Assembly (NCBI RefSeq): GCF_042453785.1
Contig: NC_091668.1
Span: 441,501-505,500, forward strand
DNA from: Malus domestica
Taxonomy: Eukaryota > Streptophyta > Magnoliopsida > Rosales > Rosaceae
DNA: 64,000 bases
Direction of reading: 5' to 3'
Below are positions 11,200 to 23,310 of this stretch, piece after piece. Position numbers and translations under genes: made by a program. The notes below the pieces were generated by a model. The model did no database searches. It saw only the letters and a list, made by a program, of their open reading frames with translations, and was not told the origin of the DNA. Each line of letters begins with the position of its first letter. Position 1 is the first letter of the stretch.

Positions 11200-12495
11200 A
11201 AGTTCATCTCCAATTGAATGATGGCCAAAGGGCTCTCTTTAGCGCTATAATTTTGTAATAAATTATATTTTAATGAACAGTGTTATACCATATTTTATAT
11301 CATCTCCAACCGAGGAGGCCAAAGGGCCATAGCCAAACATAAACCTTTGACAAAAAACCATTTTCAACCGAGGGGGCCAAAGGGCCATTGGCCAAACATA
11401 ATTTATTATTTTAATTGAATTAATATGGTTACTTAAATTAAACTACCATATTAAAATAAGGTTCTCGGACATATTTTGAGTGTTACTTGTCGCCAAATGA
11501 ATAAGCCTCTAGATTTCTTATCTTTATATAGTCTCAATAATTTTTTTTATATGATTTCGAGTGACACGTGTCACTAACGTGAGTAACTCGCCAAATTTCT
11601 TATCTTTATGTAATCTCAATAATTTTTTGATAGGATTTCGAGTGACACGTGTTACTAAAGTGAGTAACTCTCTAGATTTCTTATCGTTATGTAATCTTAA
11701 TAATTGTTTGGAGGATTTTGAACGTGTCAAGATGTAATTGGTTGTGCAAATTTTAGATAATGTTCTTATCTACGTGAAACTTCTTATCTTCAACTTCTAA
11801 TGTTAATAAATTGGCTGAATATTGGGATATAATTCACACACCTCCAAACACCTTCACTTGTTTGAGAATTACCATTGACACTATCTTCCGAGAGCCATCT
11901 ATCAGCCCTGCAAAGAGTTTCATCATTTTTTTCGAGGCCAAGCCCTTCCCTTCATTGCAGATATGACATTTTGAAAATTATTGAAAAAAATTAAAGAAAA
12001 GACTATTGAAAGAGGTAAGAGAATAGAATGTGAAGAATTGAAATAAAATGAGGTAAAATAGTATGGAATGGTGAAAAATATGTGAGAAATGATATATGAA
12101 TGACTTAGGTATTTATAGGAAAAAAAAATTAGAATTTTTTTTTAAAATTCGTCAAAAGAAAAAAAAATTTCAACATTAACCTTACGACAGCATGACTTGA
12201 GCTAGCCGTTGCTAGATGACGTCATGTAGTTGTTGACATTTAAATGGGCTGACAAAATGTCAAGCTTACCATTTTGGCGCTGAAGGGCTGACAAATTATT
12301 AAACTTGACATTCTGAGGCTAAAGGGCTGGGCTATAGTGTTGGCGACTCTTGGCCAGCCCTTTGGCCGGTTCTTCCATTTTTGAACGGTGAGCACATGAA
12401 CCCTTTGACCTAACTCTCAATCAAGGATGAATTTCGTGTCATAGGGGCCTATTTTTAGCCTACCACTTTGGCCGGTCGGTTGGAGAGGGCCTAAC
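11200..12495. mobile_element. Decayed TIR DNA-transposon region
   Basis: The left side carries ATCTCCAACCGAGG.GGCCAAAGGGCC (11299-11330, with diverged copies at 11203 and 11365). The right side (12460-12492) carries the inverted counterpart, complement of CTCTCCAACCGACCGGCC. The interior includes an AT-rich segment with TATTTATAGG at 12111 and no intact transposase. Exact ends and target duplication were not resolved. Confidence 0.5.
11508..11725. repeat. ~82-bp tandem repeat, 2.6 copies
   Basis: Units begin at about 11508, 11589 and 11671. Each contains ATTTCTTATCKTTATRTAAT and GATTTCGAGTGACACGTG. They lie inside the TIR-type region. Confidence 0.8.
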
Positions 12496-12628
12496 TTGCC
12501 CAGTTTACCCGTTATTCGACAAAGCTAAAGGGGCTTAGGTCTAGGGTTTATCGGCACAATATACATCGTATTGTTCTGAGAAGTAGCAAAGTAATCACCC
12601 ACTCCATTGAGCTTTAGGGCTTTTCGAA

Positions 12629-15600
12629 ATGGCAAACGAGACCCAAGATGCTTCGCAGGCCACCGTTAATGGCGACAATGCGCAATCTCTCTGCGACGTC
12701 GTCCGAGGGTTGCCTAGTCGCGCCGTCGTAGACTTATGGTCCTCCGGCGTAAGCTCTGCTTTTGCCCTAGTTTATCTCTTCTTACCTTTCGCCTCTATTA
12801 ATTCAAGGGTTTCACTATATTTTGGAGGCTGCTTCAAATGTCATATTCTTCCAAATATTGATGCTACTGCATTTTATTAAACCTAATACTTTTATATTTT
12901 GGAGGCTCGTTCACTTGTTATAGATGATTATTCAATTCGTAGTTCTAAGTAGATTTGGTTCAAACGTCCTCATTAGTTAAAGTGTTTCCGAGATTAATAA
13001 GAAAAAAAATTCCCTTGTAGGTATGCACCAGATGCATCTTACGGTTGTTTGGGATCAGAGAGCATGATTACTATCGTTCTTCACTATCGCGGTCAATCTT
13101 GAGTTCAGTTCTTGGAGATTCAGAGAAACATTTGGTGGATAGTAATGTTAGAGAACCGGTAGTTTGTAGAGTTTGTTTGGGGATCTTGCAGTTCACTTAT
13201 TCTGCGGATAACAAGTTGGTGGTAGAAAGGGAGAGTGCCAGTGAATTGGCTGTTTCCATTTCCGATCTGATTAGGCAACAGGGCTTTCAGATTGACGGCT
13301 TTTCTCTTGAAGTATCCATACCTCCAATTATCCAGGAAAATGATCGTATTGCTTGGTAAGAAATGTACTTTCACAGTAAAGCTCTTTGACTGTTGAACTT
13401 TGGACAGTTTCAAAATTACCTAATCTATTAGTTATATCTTCTGCATCCAGTTCACATTCGACATCTGAACTGTAGACAAAATCTAGTTCACATTCTACGT
13501 CTGAACTGTAGACTGGAGTCAAGTATCTGTTTATCCAAATTTGAGCGTCTCCAAGCTCATTGAACAAACTATTTATATAGGTCAATGTAATTTTGTATTT
13601 TCTTTTATAGGCTATATATGAAAAGAAAGTTTGAATCTGAACTTTGGTTCCAAGGAAAATCACTCTCTGAATGCATTTCTGCAAAGGATGCTCTAAAAAT
13701 TTCTCTTACGGAGATCCTTGAAACAATGTTGGTATGTAAAGCTTCTCTTCTTTCAGATTCTAATTATGTTATATATATGACATTATTTGACAAAACAAAT
13801 ATTGGGTTTTATAATTTTTATTGAGAGCAATGAGTTTTATATGATCCATACGAGCTAAGAATAATCAATTTCAAATGTATGAGAGCAATCTTCAATAATT
13901 TGAAGTTCTGCAGGGTTGTAAGTCCAGCATAAGCAGTTTCCGCATCCGTTTGACATACACTCACCGTATAGCAACAATAACAGTTGATAGTTCTAATGAG
14001 GGGTGCAAAAGAAGAAAAACAGGCATGTTCAGTTTTATACTCCATCACTTGTTCTAGTTTTCTTGCCAAATTCAGTAGGATCTTGCTTTCTGTTGCCCTT
14101 ATAGTTCTAGCACATAAATGGGAACTTTATACATAACATGTGTTTGTAAAGTTATTATTCACTATTTTGGTACTGTTTGATACCTATACGCTAATACAGC
14201 ATATAATGTGAATGTTGGATTTGAAGTGAGAAATATGACAACGTTTCATGTTAAGAAAAAAATTGTCATGTATAACTAGGGAATATGCAAGCATTGTGTT
14301 TGTAAGCCTTCTGTGATGAGTCCCAAAGAGGAATCAGTCTATTGTTTGTGGAGATAGGTGTAGCCAAAGCCTAATTGTTGGTCATGCTTTCTGTTGATAC
14401 CCCTTAATATTGGTTAGAAGATGCTACATCTAGCTTTTGCTTCTATGATTTTTTCCAATGGTTTTTAAAGAGAATATTTAATAGGTTTTAACTTTTAAGA
14501 ACTAATTCAGGGCTTGTTTATTAGAAACCAATACTTCATCTGCCTAAAATGAAAAGTATTTGTTTCAAGCTGTCTATTGTTATTCTCTCTCCTCGTTCTT
14601 AAATATCATCATTTTTTCACTTCAAATTCTCATTGTTAGACCGTAATTAAGGGAGGCGAGTCTCCAGCATCTCTACATGCTGACACGTAGCACATTGGCT
14701 GTTACCCCATTTTTAATGAGACCACATCTGATACTGACTTGATACCAACTGCCTGATTTTTGAAGTGTCTCTTTACTGCTATTCTAATAGGTTCAGGCAA
14801 TGGTTTGGACAGAATTAATGATGACATCAAATGCTCTGGGTTTTCGACAAGTGAAGCTGATGCGGTTGTTCAAAGGTCTTTTGTGAGTTTGCAAGCTATT
14901 GAATCGCCTGAGTGCCTGAAGTTACCTCTAGAGCAGGTACTCATGGAATTTTGTTTGATATTAGTTCCCCAAGTGCCAACTTTTTCAAATGATCTGAAGA
15001 ATTTAATTGCCATTTTTTAATGTGATGGGGCATAATGATGCATGAGTGAACTTAATTTGAGTGTTACTTGTCCAATTTTGGTTATACTATGGGTACGCTA
15101 TGGGTACAGTTACTGGACTGCCTTTCTTGGTTTCAAACTTTAAGCATTAACTTGGTATCAGGGCTGAATGGTCTAGGTTATTCATGCTTGTACATCACCT
15201 AGTTAGTCTGGTAAATCATTTATGATGTTGATTCTAATTTTACTTGTACTTTATCCTTTCTAGTCCAGTGAACCTTGCTGTTTAGAGTTTCTCTGCTACC
15301 GGACGCAAATTTATGTTGGTGGGAGATACCTGAAGGTAAGCTAATTGTGATCTTTCCTTTCCAAAATAACTAGCTTAACTTAGTATAACCAAATGTTAGG
15401 CTTATCTTGGCATATTGAAATCTACTGTCGACCTATTTGCTTGTATCTGAAAGTTGGAAAACGAGTTTAAATGTTTTGTTATATCTACATCAGAGTGCTT
15501 GCATCAGTTTAATCTTGAGGTTGCCTCTGTGTTATAAGCCAATCTTGTTGTCACTTGTGTCATAAGCTAATCTTATGGTTACCTCTGTACCGTAAGCTAA

Positions 15601-17775
15601 TGTTATTAACACGAAATGTATTTTAATTGGTGCTAATTACTTTTTATTTTACAGTACTCGAGAAATGTGAGTCAATCCTGTTGGATTATTGATGATGAGA
15701 GAATGGGAGAAGCATCTGTCGAGGTAAAATGTACTCCAATTACTGGCCACAATCTTTCTAATTTGGCTTGTTGCTCTGGAAACAGTGGTGGAGATCTGGA
15801 GATGCTGACTGTTATTTCTGTTCTCCTTCGTAGGAGATACTAGGTAGCAACGTTCTTCCTATATGTCGTGGTGATAACTACAAGTTTCATGCTGCCGGAA
15901 GAGAAGATATCGATGTAATGGAAATCTGCCTTTCTGTACTGCAGTTTGATTTCAATTAGCAAATTCTAAAGTATGTAAATATCTTAGGTAAGGATGTTGG
16001 GTTCTGGAAGGCCGTTCCTGCTTGAGATACAAAACGCTCGCCTTGTCCCGTCTGATGACTCTGTAAAAAGTTTGGAAATAGCGATAAATAACTTGGAAAA
16101 TAAATTGGTGAGCTCACTGCCAAATTGGAATTTTTGTTTCTTGTCATTGAACAATTACAAAAAAGCACAATATGCATGCAGGTAGGCGTGAAAAATCTGA
16201 AGCTGGTTGATAGTCAGTCATGGGATCTAATGCGTGAAGGGGAAGCAGAGAAACAGGTTTTCTTTCTTCATTTATTTTTTGTCTCCCCCACCGGCTTACC
16301 CCTCTTTTCACGTCATGTTGATGGCCTCTTGTTATGTTGTTTTGAATTTTCATGCAGAAGCAGTATGTTGCGTTAGTGTGGATTTCTCGCCCTCTCAAGG
16401 ATGAGGACTTGCATTTTATATCTTCACTTAAAGACACTGTGAGCTGTTTTCTAAGCCTCGTAATAGTTTTCTACTTGGTTATTGTCAACTTTAAAGGATG
16501 ACATTGTTGGGCCTTTTTTACTATACTTTTTTAACTAGTTCCTGTGGCTGGGGAAATCTTATCTTAGTGCTGATTCCTTACCAGTATCTGTTTATTTTGC
16601 ACAGCATATTCAGCAGAGTACTCCCATCAGGGTGCTTCACCGCCGAAGTCCATTAGAACGAGAAAAGATCATACATTGGTTTGTCTATTATTCAAATATT
16701 GTGGAACAAACATTGGTTTGGACTCCAATCTTTTTCTGAATCTAAATCAGAGTCTCTCCATTTTCCAATTTAGGATGAGAATTGAGAAGATTGTTGGAAG
16801 TTCTCAGTATTTTCTTTTGCATCTGTGTACCCAGGTAAATTATCTCATTATCTTGAAAATAAAACTTGAAGCAATATATTATTGAATTAAATTTTGTTAG
16901 CTTACATATTCACATCGTAGAGGTTGGATTTTGGTAATCGAATATGTTTTGGAAGCAAGTGTTTCTGGTTTCCATACTTATTTGAGGAGAAGCCTTAATC
17001 AATGAATACTCTCCATTGTCCTAAATATTTGTCCTCTTCTTTTCTCTGTAAGGCTTAGGAAAACATGTGGAAACTGTCATAAAGAGAATAAAAATTCATT
17101 TTGGATTTAATCTTTTTTCATATTAATACCGCTCTCATCTGTATTTCATTCAGCTGGGAGAAACTTTAAAAATACCTTTTTAGTAATTCAGAGAGATCCC
17201 ATATTATTTGCTTATTTAGTTGAATTTCTGCCTGTTACCACTATGACTGATTGAAAAGATCAAATTACAATCAACATTTATGAAACAAGGCACTTATGTA
17301 TGTCTTTGAAGCACAGGCTGGAACGTACATTAAGGAATTCGTTCATGGGGATCTTGGACGCACCCAACCTAGGTATAATTTTTTATTTGATCACCTTGAA
17401 CTTGAGAGAGTAGGGTTCTGTCTCGATCACAAAATGGAGGATCTGTAGAGATCCCTTCTATTTAGTGGCTGGCAACTCCATTCTGTGTGTTCTGTTCATT
17501 AGAAATTTAGAATGGCCTTCTGTCATTTTTTAATGTTGCCAACTTGAACATCGCTTCAGGGGTTGATGCATATGTGCATCAAAACTCATTGAACAGAAAA
17601 GGAAAGAGTTATATGCATTTGCGTCAAATTATTTAATTTCTTTAACTTAAATTTGAACAAGCACTGATGATCAATATTGTGTTTTTGCAGCATTGGATCA
17701 ATTTTTAGTTGTAGAGCAGAGATACTGCAGCTCGATGTAACAGATGTGAAGATGGATTGCTTTCTCACTGAATGA
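12629..17775 (+). CDS. PUS10: tRNA pseudouridine synthase Pus10
   Basis: Isomerises uridine to pseudouridine in the T-psi-C arm of tRNA (positions 54/55 in archaea and animals). Fifteen exons join in frame to 534 aa: 12629-12748, 13021-13355, 13611-13731, 13914-14022, 14791-14936, 15264-15335, 15655-15723, 15834-15914, 15988-16107, 16182-16256, 16358-16438, 16605-16678, 16774-16834, 17317-17372, 17691-17775. Two CxxC pairs (about C42/C45 and C89/C92) form the zinc-binding N-terminal part. The catalytic motif GREDIDVRMLGSGRPF spans the exon 8/9 junction, with D349 the likely nucleophile. The C-terminal AGTYIKEFVHGDLGRTQP is highly characteristic of Pus10. The intron after exon 4 appears to use a GC donor at 14023. 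No organelle transit peptide is obvious. Confidence 0.93.
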
Positions 17776-18459
17776 GGTAGACCCTTACGCATATTCTTTC
17801 ATTCCTTCTTATCTTACTTTCCATTGTCAGGTTTGAAAACTGAGTTGGCATTGCAGGACCGTAATTCTAGAAAACCACCCTGCTGCAGCTGCGGCTTTTT
17901 GGGGTTGATCTAAGCTTATGGAACTAGACGGCGAAGAAGATGAATCAGTTGGAGCTATGGATCCAAGCTTATGCCCACTTCGGCAATGTCTTTTGTCCGG
18001 CACATTCATGTAGGCTGATTTATATTATATTCTTGTTTTGTTTATCTTCTACTTTTGCTTTGCTGATATCCATTTGATAATCCGGCTTAGAATGGAACAA
18101 GTCTTGAGTTTGTCATGCTTTATAATTTTGGCCTTTTGAGCTCCCTCCCTAGAATCTAGATGTCTCCTAGTTGACGAAGTGGCTCTCCTGGGCTTGAACT
18201 GTCGTCATAAAATATTTATAGGTCCAATTGGATGCCCCAAAGTTGTAATTAGATGCGTCCCGTAGGCTTTAGGAATACTATGTTAAGATGTGTTAGTGAT
18301 GTGCACTAGAGAAAAGTTATTAGGGATAGTACGGTTAGCCCTAGAAAAAACATGTGCAATAAAACTGTGGGTCAAGTTTTGGTGTCTTGGTCCCAAAAGT
18401 TTTGAACTAATTGATGGACCTGAATTGTCTGTGGCCCTAAGGTTGATCCTTCCTTTCAT
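17776..18459. other. PUS10 3' UTR and intergenic DNA
   Basis: 3' untranslated sequence runs to about 18000. The rest is AT-rich and without recognisable genes. Confidence 0.5.
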
Positions 18460-19627
18460 TTAGCCTCCAACAGGGGATAGTCGGAATCTTGGACACATAG
18501 CCCATGTTTACAAGATTTTTGGATGTGATCTTACTATATTTTTAGGAAATATTTTGCGTGGGAGTTAAATGTTGCAAGACCTTTGAATATGTTTTACCAT
18601 TTATTGGGTCCCGAGACTATTTCTATTGATTCTTAAAGTTAAAAAAATAGAAAAATAAAAACAAAATAATAGAGGGCTCCCTTAATATATTTTGTCGAAA
18701 ATCTTGGGAATGTACTAAAATTAATGAATGATTCGAATTTGGCAATGAATCTTGTAAAATTTTTGCAAATAAGGGTTATGACCTTTTTTCTGGGGGGGGG
18801 GGGGGATTGAAATTTATAGTATTAGGAAATATTTTGCCTTGGATTTATGGAAATTTAAATGTGACCTTACCAGTAATTGGGTTCCAAATTTTTTTTTTCA
18901 TTTATAAAGTTGAAAAATAGAAAATTATATATATATAAATCAATAGAGGGTCCCCAAGATTAAGTTAATCCATTGAATATCTTCAAAATCTCCTACATTA
19001 ATTTAGGAAACATGTGGTGTAGTGAAAAAAATCTTCGGAAAAGACCTAAATCAATTTTAGGAAACATGTGCGGCAAGAATGACTCAAAATTTGGCTAATA
19101 ATGATGCTTGAAAAAACTATCAAAATCGATTGGAGAACGTGAGTTATAACTCATAATTTTTGTGAAATTATTGAAATTTTTAGTTTTATGAAATATTTTG
19201 CGTGAGAATTAAGGAAAATCTTACAAGACCTTTGGATGTGATTTTGCAATTAATTAGGTCGAAACTATTTTTATGGAATTTTAAAGTTGGAAAATACAAA
19301 ATATAATATAAATTAATGGAGTGTCCCTAAAATATAATTTTATTGGTAAAAATGTACGGAATGTTGTAAATTCATTTGAGAAAACATGTAGTCTTGATGA
19401 GAATTTTGTCTTATAATGATTCTTGTTAAAATTCTCAAATCTATTGGAAAATGTGGGTATAACTCATAGTTTTTGTGAGAAAATTGTAGTTCACGGAATA
19501 TTTCGTGTGAGAGTTAAGGGAAATGTTGCAAGACATTTGGATGTGATCCTGCAATTGATTAGGTCTTGAAACTATTTTAATAGATTTTTAAAGTTGAAAA
19601 ATAGAAAAATAATATAAACTAATAGTG

Positions 19628-19797
19628 CCACTTAGTATTACGGTTTAGTAGTATTCCTCTTCACTTGTAAGTGAGAGGTCTTAGATTTGATTCCCGATAA
19701 ATGCAAATTTGAACCACATTGTTGCTAACTTATTGTGAGACTAGGCCAACCTTCCATAGTGTACATAATATTGTTCATTCAACAAAAAAAAAAAAAA
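19628..19797 (+). mobile_element. tRNA-derived SINE with poly(A) tail
   Basis: Contains a B-box-like AGATTTGATTCCCG about 60 bp from its start and ends in an A run of about 17. It is flanked by a 12-bp target duplication AAACTAATAGTG (19616-19627 and 19798-19809). Related copies lie at 21182-21227 and 45918-46076. Confidence 0.8.
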
Positions 19798-21181
19798 AAA
19801 CTAATAGTGTCCCTAAAATATAATTGTATCGGTCAAAAACTACGGATATGATCCTACAATTAATTAGGTCCCGAAACTATTTTTTTATTTATTTTTAAAG
19901 TTGAAAATAGAAAATACAATATAAACTAATTGAATGTCCCTAAATTATAATTTTATCTGTCGATAATCTACGGAATGACTCAAACTTTGGTTTATAATGG
20001 TTCTTGTTAAAATTTTCAAAATTGATTGGAAAACGTGGGTTATAACTCACAGTTTTTGTAAAAAATGAAATTTTTTGTTTTAGGAATTATTATGCGTAAG
20101 AATTAAGAAAAATGTTTCGAGACCTTTGAATGTGATCCTGCAATTAATTAGGTTCTGGAACTAATTTTTATTGATTTTTTAAGTCGAAAAATAGAAAAAA
20201 TAATTAAACTAATAGAGTACCCCTAAAATGTAATTTTTTGGTCAAAAATCTACGGAATGTCGTAATTAATTTGAGAAAACATTTAGTTATGATGAGAATG
20301 ACTCGAATTTTGGCTTATAATAATTCTTCTTAAAATCCCCAAAATGGATTGAAAAAAAATGTGAGTTATAATGCACAGTTTTTTGTGAAATTAGTCATTT
20401 GGAAAATGTGGGTTATAACTCACAAATTTTTAGTTTTTAGAAATATTTTGCGTGAGAGTTCAAGAAAATGTTGCAAAATGTATGGATGTGATCCTGCAAT
20501 TAGTTAGGTCCTGAAACTATTTTTTATTTATTTTTAAATTTGAAAAGTATAAAAAAAACTATAAACTAATTGAGTGTCCCTAAATTATAATTTTATTGGT
20601 AAAAAGTAAACATAATGACTTGAATTTTGATTTATAATGATTTTTGTTAAAATTCTCAAAATCGATTGGAAAACATAGGTTATAACTCACAGTTTTTTGT
20701 AAAAAATTGAATTGTTTAGTTTTATGAAATAATTTGCGTGAGAGTTAAGGAAAATGTTGCAAGACCTTTGGATGTGATCCTACAATTACTTAGGTCTCAA
20801 AACTATTTTTTATTGATTTTTAAAGGTTAAAATTATAAAAAAATAATATAAACTAACAGTTGGTCCCTAAAATACAATTTTATCTATAAAAAAATATGCA
20901 GAATATCCTAAATTAATTTTAGAAAACATGTGGTGTTGTGAGAATGATTCAAATTTTGACTTATAATGATTATTGTAAAAATTCTCAAAATCGATTGGAA
21001 AACGTGGGTTATAACTTTCAACTAATAGTTTTTGTGAAATAATTAAAATATTTAGTTTTAGAAAATATTTTGCCTAGGAGTTAAGGAAAATGTTGCGAGA
21101 CCTTTGGATGTGATCCTACCGTTAAATATGTCCCGAAACTATTTTTTATTGATTTTCAAAGTTGAAAGATAAGAAAATAAT

Positions 21182-21227
21182 CCCACCCCTTCCCCTTAGT
21201 GTAAATAATATCGTTTGTTAAAAAAAA
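21182..21227 (+). mobile_element. 5'-truncated copy of the same SINE
   Basis: Holds only the last ~45 bp (CTTAGTGTAAATAATATCG plus A tail). It is flanked by an imperfect AAAATAAT duplication inside the satellite array. Confidence 0.6.
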
Positions 21228-21499
21228 GATAAAATAATATAAACCAATAGAGGGTTCGTAAATTATGATTTTATCTGTCGAAAATCTATTGAATGTTCTA
21301 GATTAATTTTAAGAAACATGTGGTACGAGGAGAATGACTCGAATTTTATCTTATAATGGATCTTGTAAAAATTCTCAAAATCAACAGGAAAACGTGGGTT
21401 ATAACTCACAATTTTTGTGAAAAATTGAAATTTTTAATGTTAGGAAATATTTTGCGTGAGAGTTAGGACAATGTTTAAGACCTAGCACGAGGCCTTTTG

Positions 21500-21612
21500 G
21501 GAGCTCACAGGCTTCGGGTTCCGTAGGAACTCCGAAGTTAAGCGAGTTCACTCGAGAGTAATCTCAGGATGGGCGACCCACTGGAAAGTTCTCGTATGAG
21601 TTCCCATAAACA
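21500..21612 (+). other. 5S rRNA-like domain in left LTR
   Basis: Contains AACTCCGAAGTTAAGCG (box A), CGAGAGTAATCTCAGG (intermediate element) and GATGGGCGACCCACTGG (box C-like), colinear with the plant 5S rRNA internal promoter. This is a TE-borne 5S-like sequence, not a host 5S gene. Confidence 0.8.
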
Positions 21613-21712
21613 AAACCGTGAGGACATGGTTGGGGCCCAAAGCGGACAATATCGTGCTACGGTGGAGTCGAGCTCAAGATGTGGTGAAGGCCCGGGCCGG
21701 GATGTGACAATT

Positions 21713-21725
21713 TGGTATTAGAGCC
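21713..21725 (+). promoter_or_regulatory. Primer-binding site of the Cassandra element
   Basis: TGGTATTAGAGCC starts four bases after the left LTR and differs by one base from the usual TGGTATCAGAGCC complementary to initiator tRNA-Met. Confidence 0.8.
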
Positions 21726-21751
21726 AATCCAACCGGATGTGTGCCGTCATC

Positions 21752-21763
21752 AAGGGGGTGGAT
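21752..21763 (+). promoter_or_regulatory. Polypurine tract of the Cassandra element
   Basis: AAGGGGGTGGAT lies immediately before the TG of the right LTR, the expected position for plus-strand priming. Confidence 0.7.
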
Positions 21764-21839
21764 TGTAACATCCCACATCACCCAGGGGAGTGGATCTTGT
21801 AAGCCTTATATGTATAGTCTCATCTCTACCTAGCATGAT

Positions 21840-21950
21840 GCCTTTTGAGAGCTCACTGGCTTCGGGTTTCGTAGGAACTCCGAAGTTAAGCGAGTTAGCG
21901 CGAGAATGGGTGACCCACTGGGAAGTTCTCGTGAGTTCCCAGAAACAAAA
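21840..21950 (+). other. 5S rRNA-like domain in right LTR
   Basis: Has box A (AACTCCGAAGTTAAGCG) and box C (ATGGGTGACCCACTGGGAAG) but lacks about 12 bp of the intermediate element present in the left LTR. Confidence 0.8.
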
Positions 21951-22580
21951 CCGTGAAGGCGTGGTCGGGGCACAAAGCGGACAATATCGTGTTACGGTGG
22001 AGTCGAGCCCAGGATGTGGTGGGGGCCCGGGGCGGGATGTGACAATAATGATTCTTGTAAATCAATTGCGGACATGGGTTATGACTCAGAATTTTTGTGA
22101 AAAAAATGAAAGTTTTAGTTTTAGTAAATATTTTACATGGGAGTTAAAGAAAATGTTGCAAGACCTCTATTAGGGACCGAAACAATTTTTTTATTGATTT
22201 GTAATGATGAAAATAGAACATAAAATACAAACTAATAAAAGGTTCCCAAAATATAATTTTATCTATCGAAAATCTTTTAAATTAATTTTAGGAAACATGT
22301 GGTGTGACGAGAGTAACTCTAATCTTGGCTTCTAATGAATCTTGTAAAAAATCTCAAAATCGATAGGAAAATGTAGGTTACATTTTTTGTAAAAAAATTG
22401 AAATTTTTAGTTTTAGGAAAATATTGCAAAATGTTTGAATATTATCCTTTCATCCTACCATTTATTAAGTCCATAAACTATTTATATTGAATTTAAATTA
22501 AAAAATAGAAAATAATATAAACTAATAGAGGATCTCCAAAATATAATTCTCTCTTTAAAAAATATTCGGAATGTCTATAT

Positions 22581-23310
22581 ATTTTTATTATTTTGTTCTT
22601 GTTAACATATTAACTGTCCTTTTTTGCCATTTCATTTTAAGATACAAATGCCTTTAAAAAAATTACAAGTTATGGTGTCTCGAGACAAATTTTTAGTGTA
22701 AACAGAATTTCCGTATACGTTATAAGGAAAGCCTAGTCGGCTATTTAGCTTAAAACAGTCGAACAATTGTCAGGCCCAATAAGGTATTTCTATTCTTTTG
22801 TAGATTAGGCGACACCCGAATTTGAATTGAGAAAAAAGGATTTGCAGTCCCCCGCCTGGCCTTACCGCTTGGGCATGCCGCCAAAATGATACAAAATATA
22901 TGACCTTGTATTTTGAATCTGAATCCCTTTTTTTTAATTCCTTATTTAAAAGAAATCTTTCTTTTTTTGTTTGGGTTGGATCCACCCCTTCGATTGATTG
23001 TATAATTTCTTAAAACACACAATATCTAAAAATTTACCTTACCCTTTTTCAATTGATTCTATTAAAAACAAAATTTGGATTTTTCAGTCACAAAAGCAAA
23101 ACAAATTGAAACCGTTAACTATTATTTAATGAATGATTCTTGAATTTGAATAAAAAATTGGTTTCTCATAAACTCATATTACTGGACCACGTTTTGTCTG
23201 GGAAACTTTAGAATTTGCAGCCCGGCATAGTTCATCAAAAGAAAAAAAAAATTCAAGAATTAAAAAATTAGTTAAAAAATATATTCATATTACCCCCCGC
23301 CAGAGTTCAT
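22581..23310. other. AT-rich intergenic stretch
   Basis: No gene recognised. Only short chance frames and AT-rich sequence. Confidence 0.5.

Larger units (their letters stand above)
21481..22044 (+). mobile_element. Cassandra-type TRIM retrotransposon (LTRs with 5S domain)
   Basis: A left LTR (21481-21709, missing about 65 bp of its 5' end) and a complete right LTR (21764-22044, TGTAACATCC to GGGATGTGACA) flank only 54 bp of internal sequence. That interval contains a tRNA-Met-type primer-binding site and a polypurine tract. Both LTRs carry a 5S-rRNA-like domain, which defines Cassandra. There is no coding capacity, so it depends on proteins from other elements. Confidence 0.88.
18460..22580. 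repeat. Diverged ~310-bp satellite-like tandem array
   Basis: About a dozen diverged units recur with 298-330 bp spacing. Marker words in each are AAATATTTTGCGTGAGAGTT, AAGACCTTTGGATGTGATCC, GTCCCTAAAATATAATTTTA and GGGTTATAACTCACA (about 19140, 19450, 20036, 20352, 20676, 21006, 21395 and 22076). Unit divergence is substantial, so the array is old. It is interrupted by two SINE insertions and a Cassandra element, and contains a G run at 18791. Confidence 0.85.

Noticed and set aside
14023-14028. A GT donor a few bases downstream of the PUS10 exon 4 end
   Set aside because: Using it shifts the frame in exon 5 to an early stop, while the GC donor keeps the conserved frame and total length.
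21480-22044. A host 5S rRNA gene
   Set aside because: The similarity is limited to the internal promoter region and sits in LTRs with primer-binding site and polypurine tract, which is the Cassandra arrangement.
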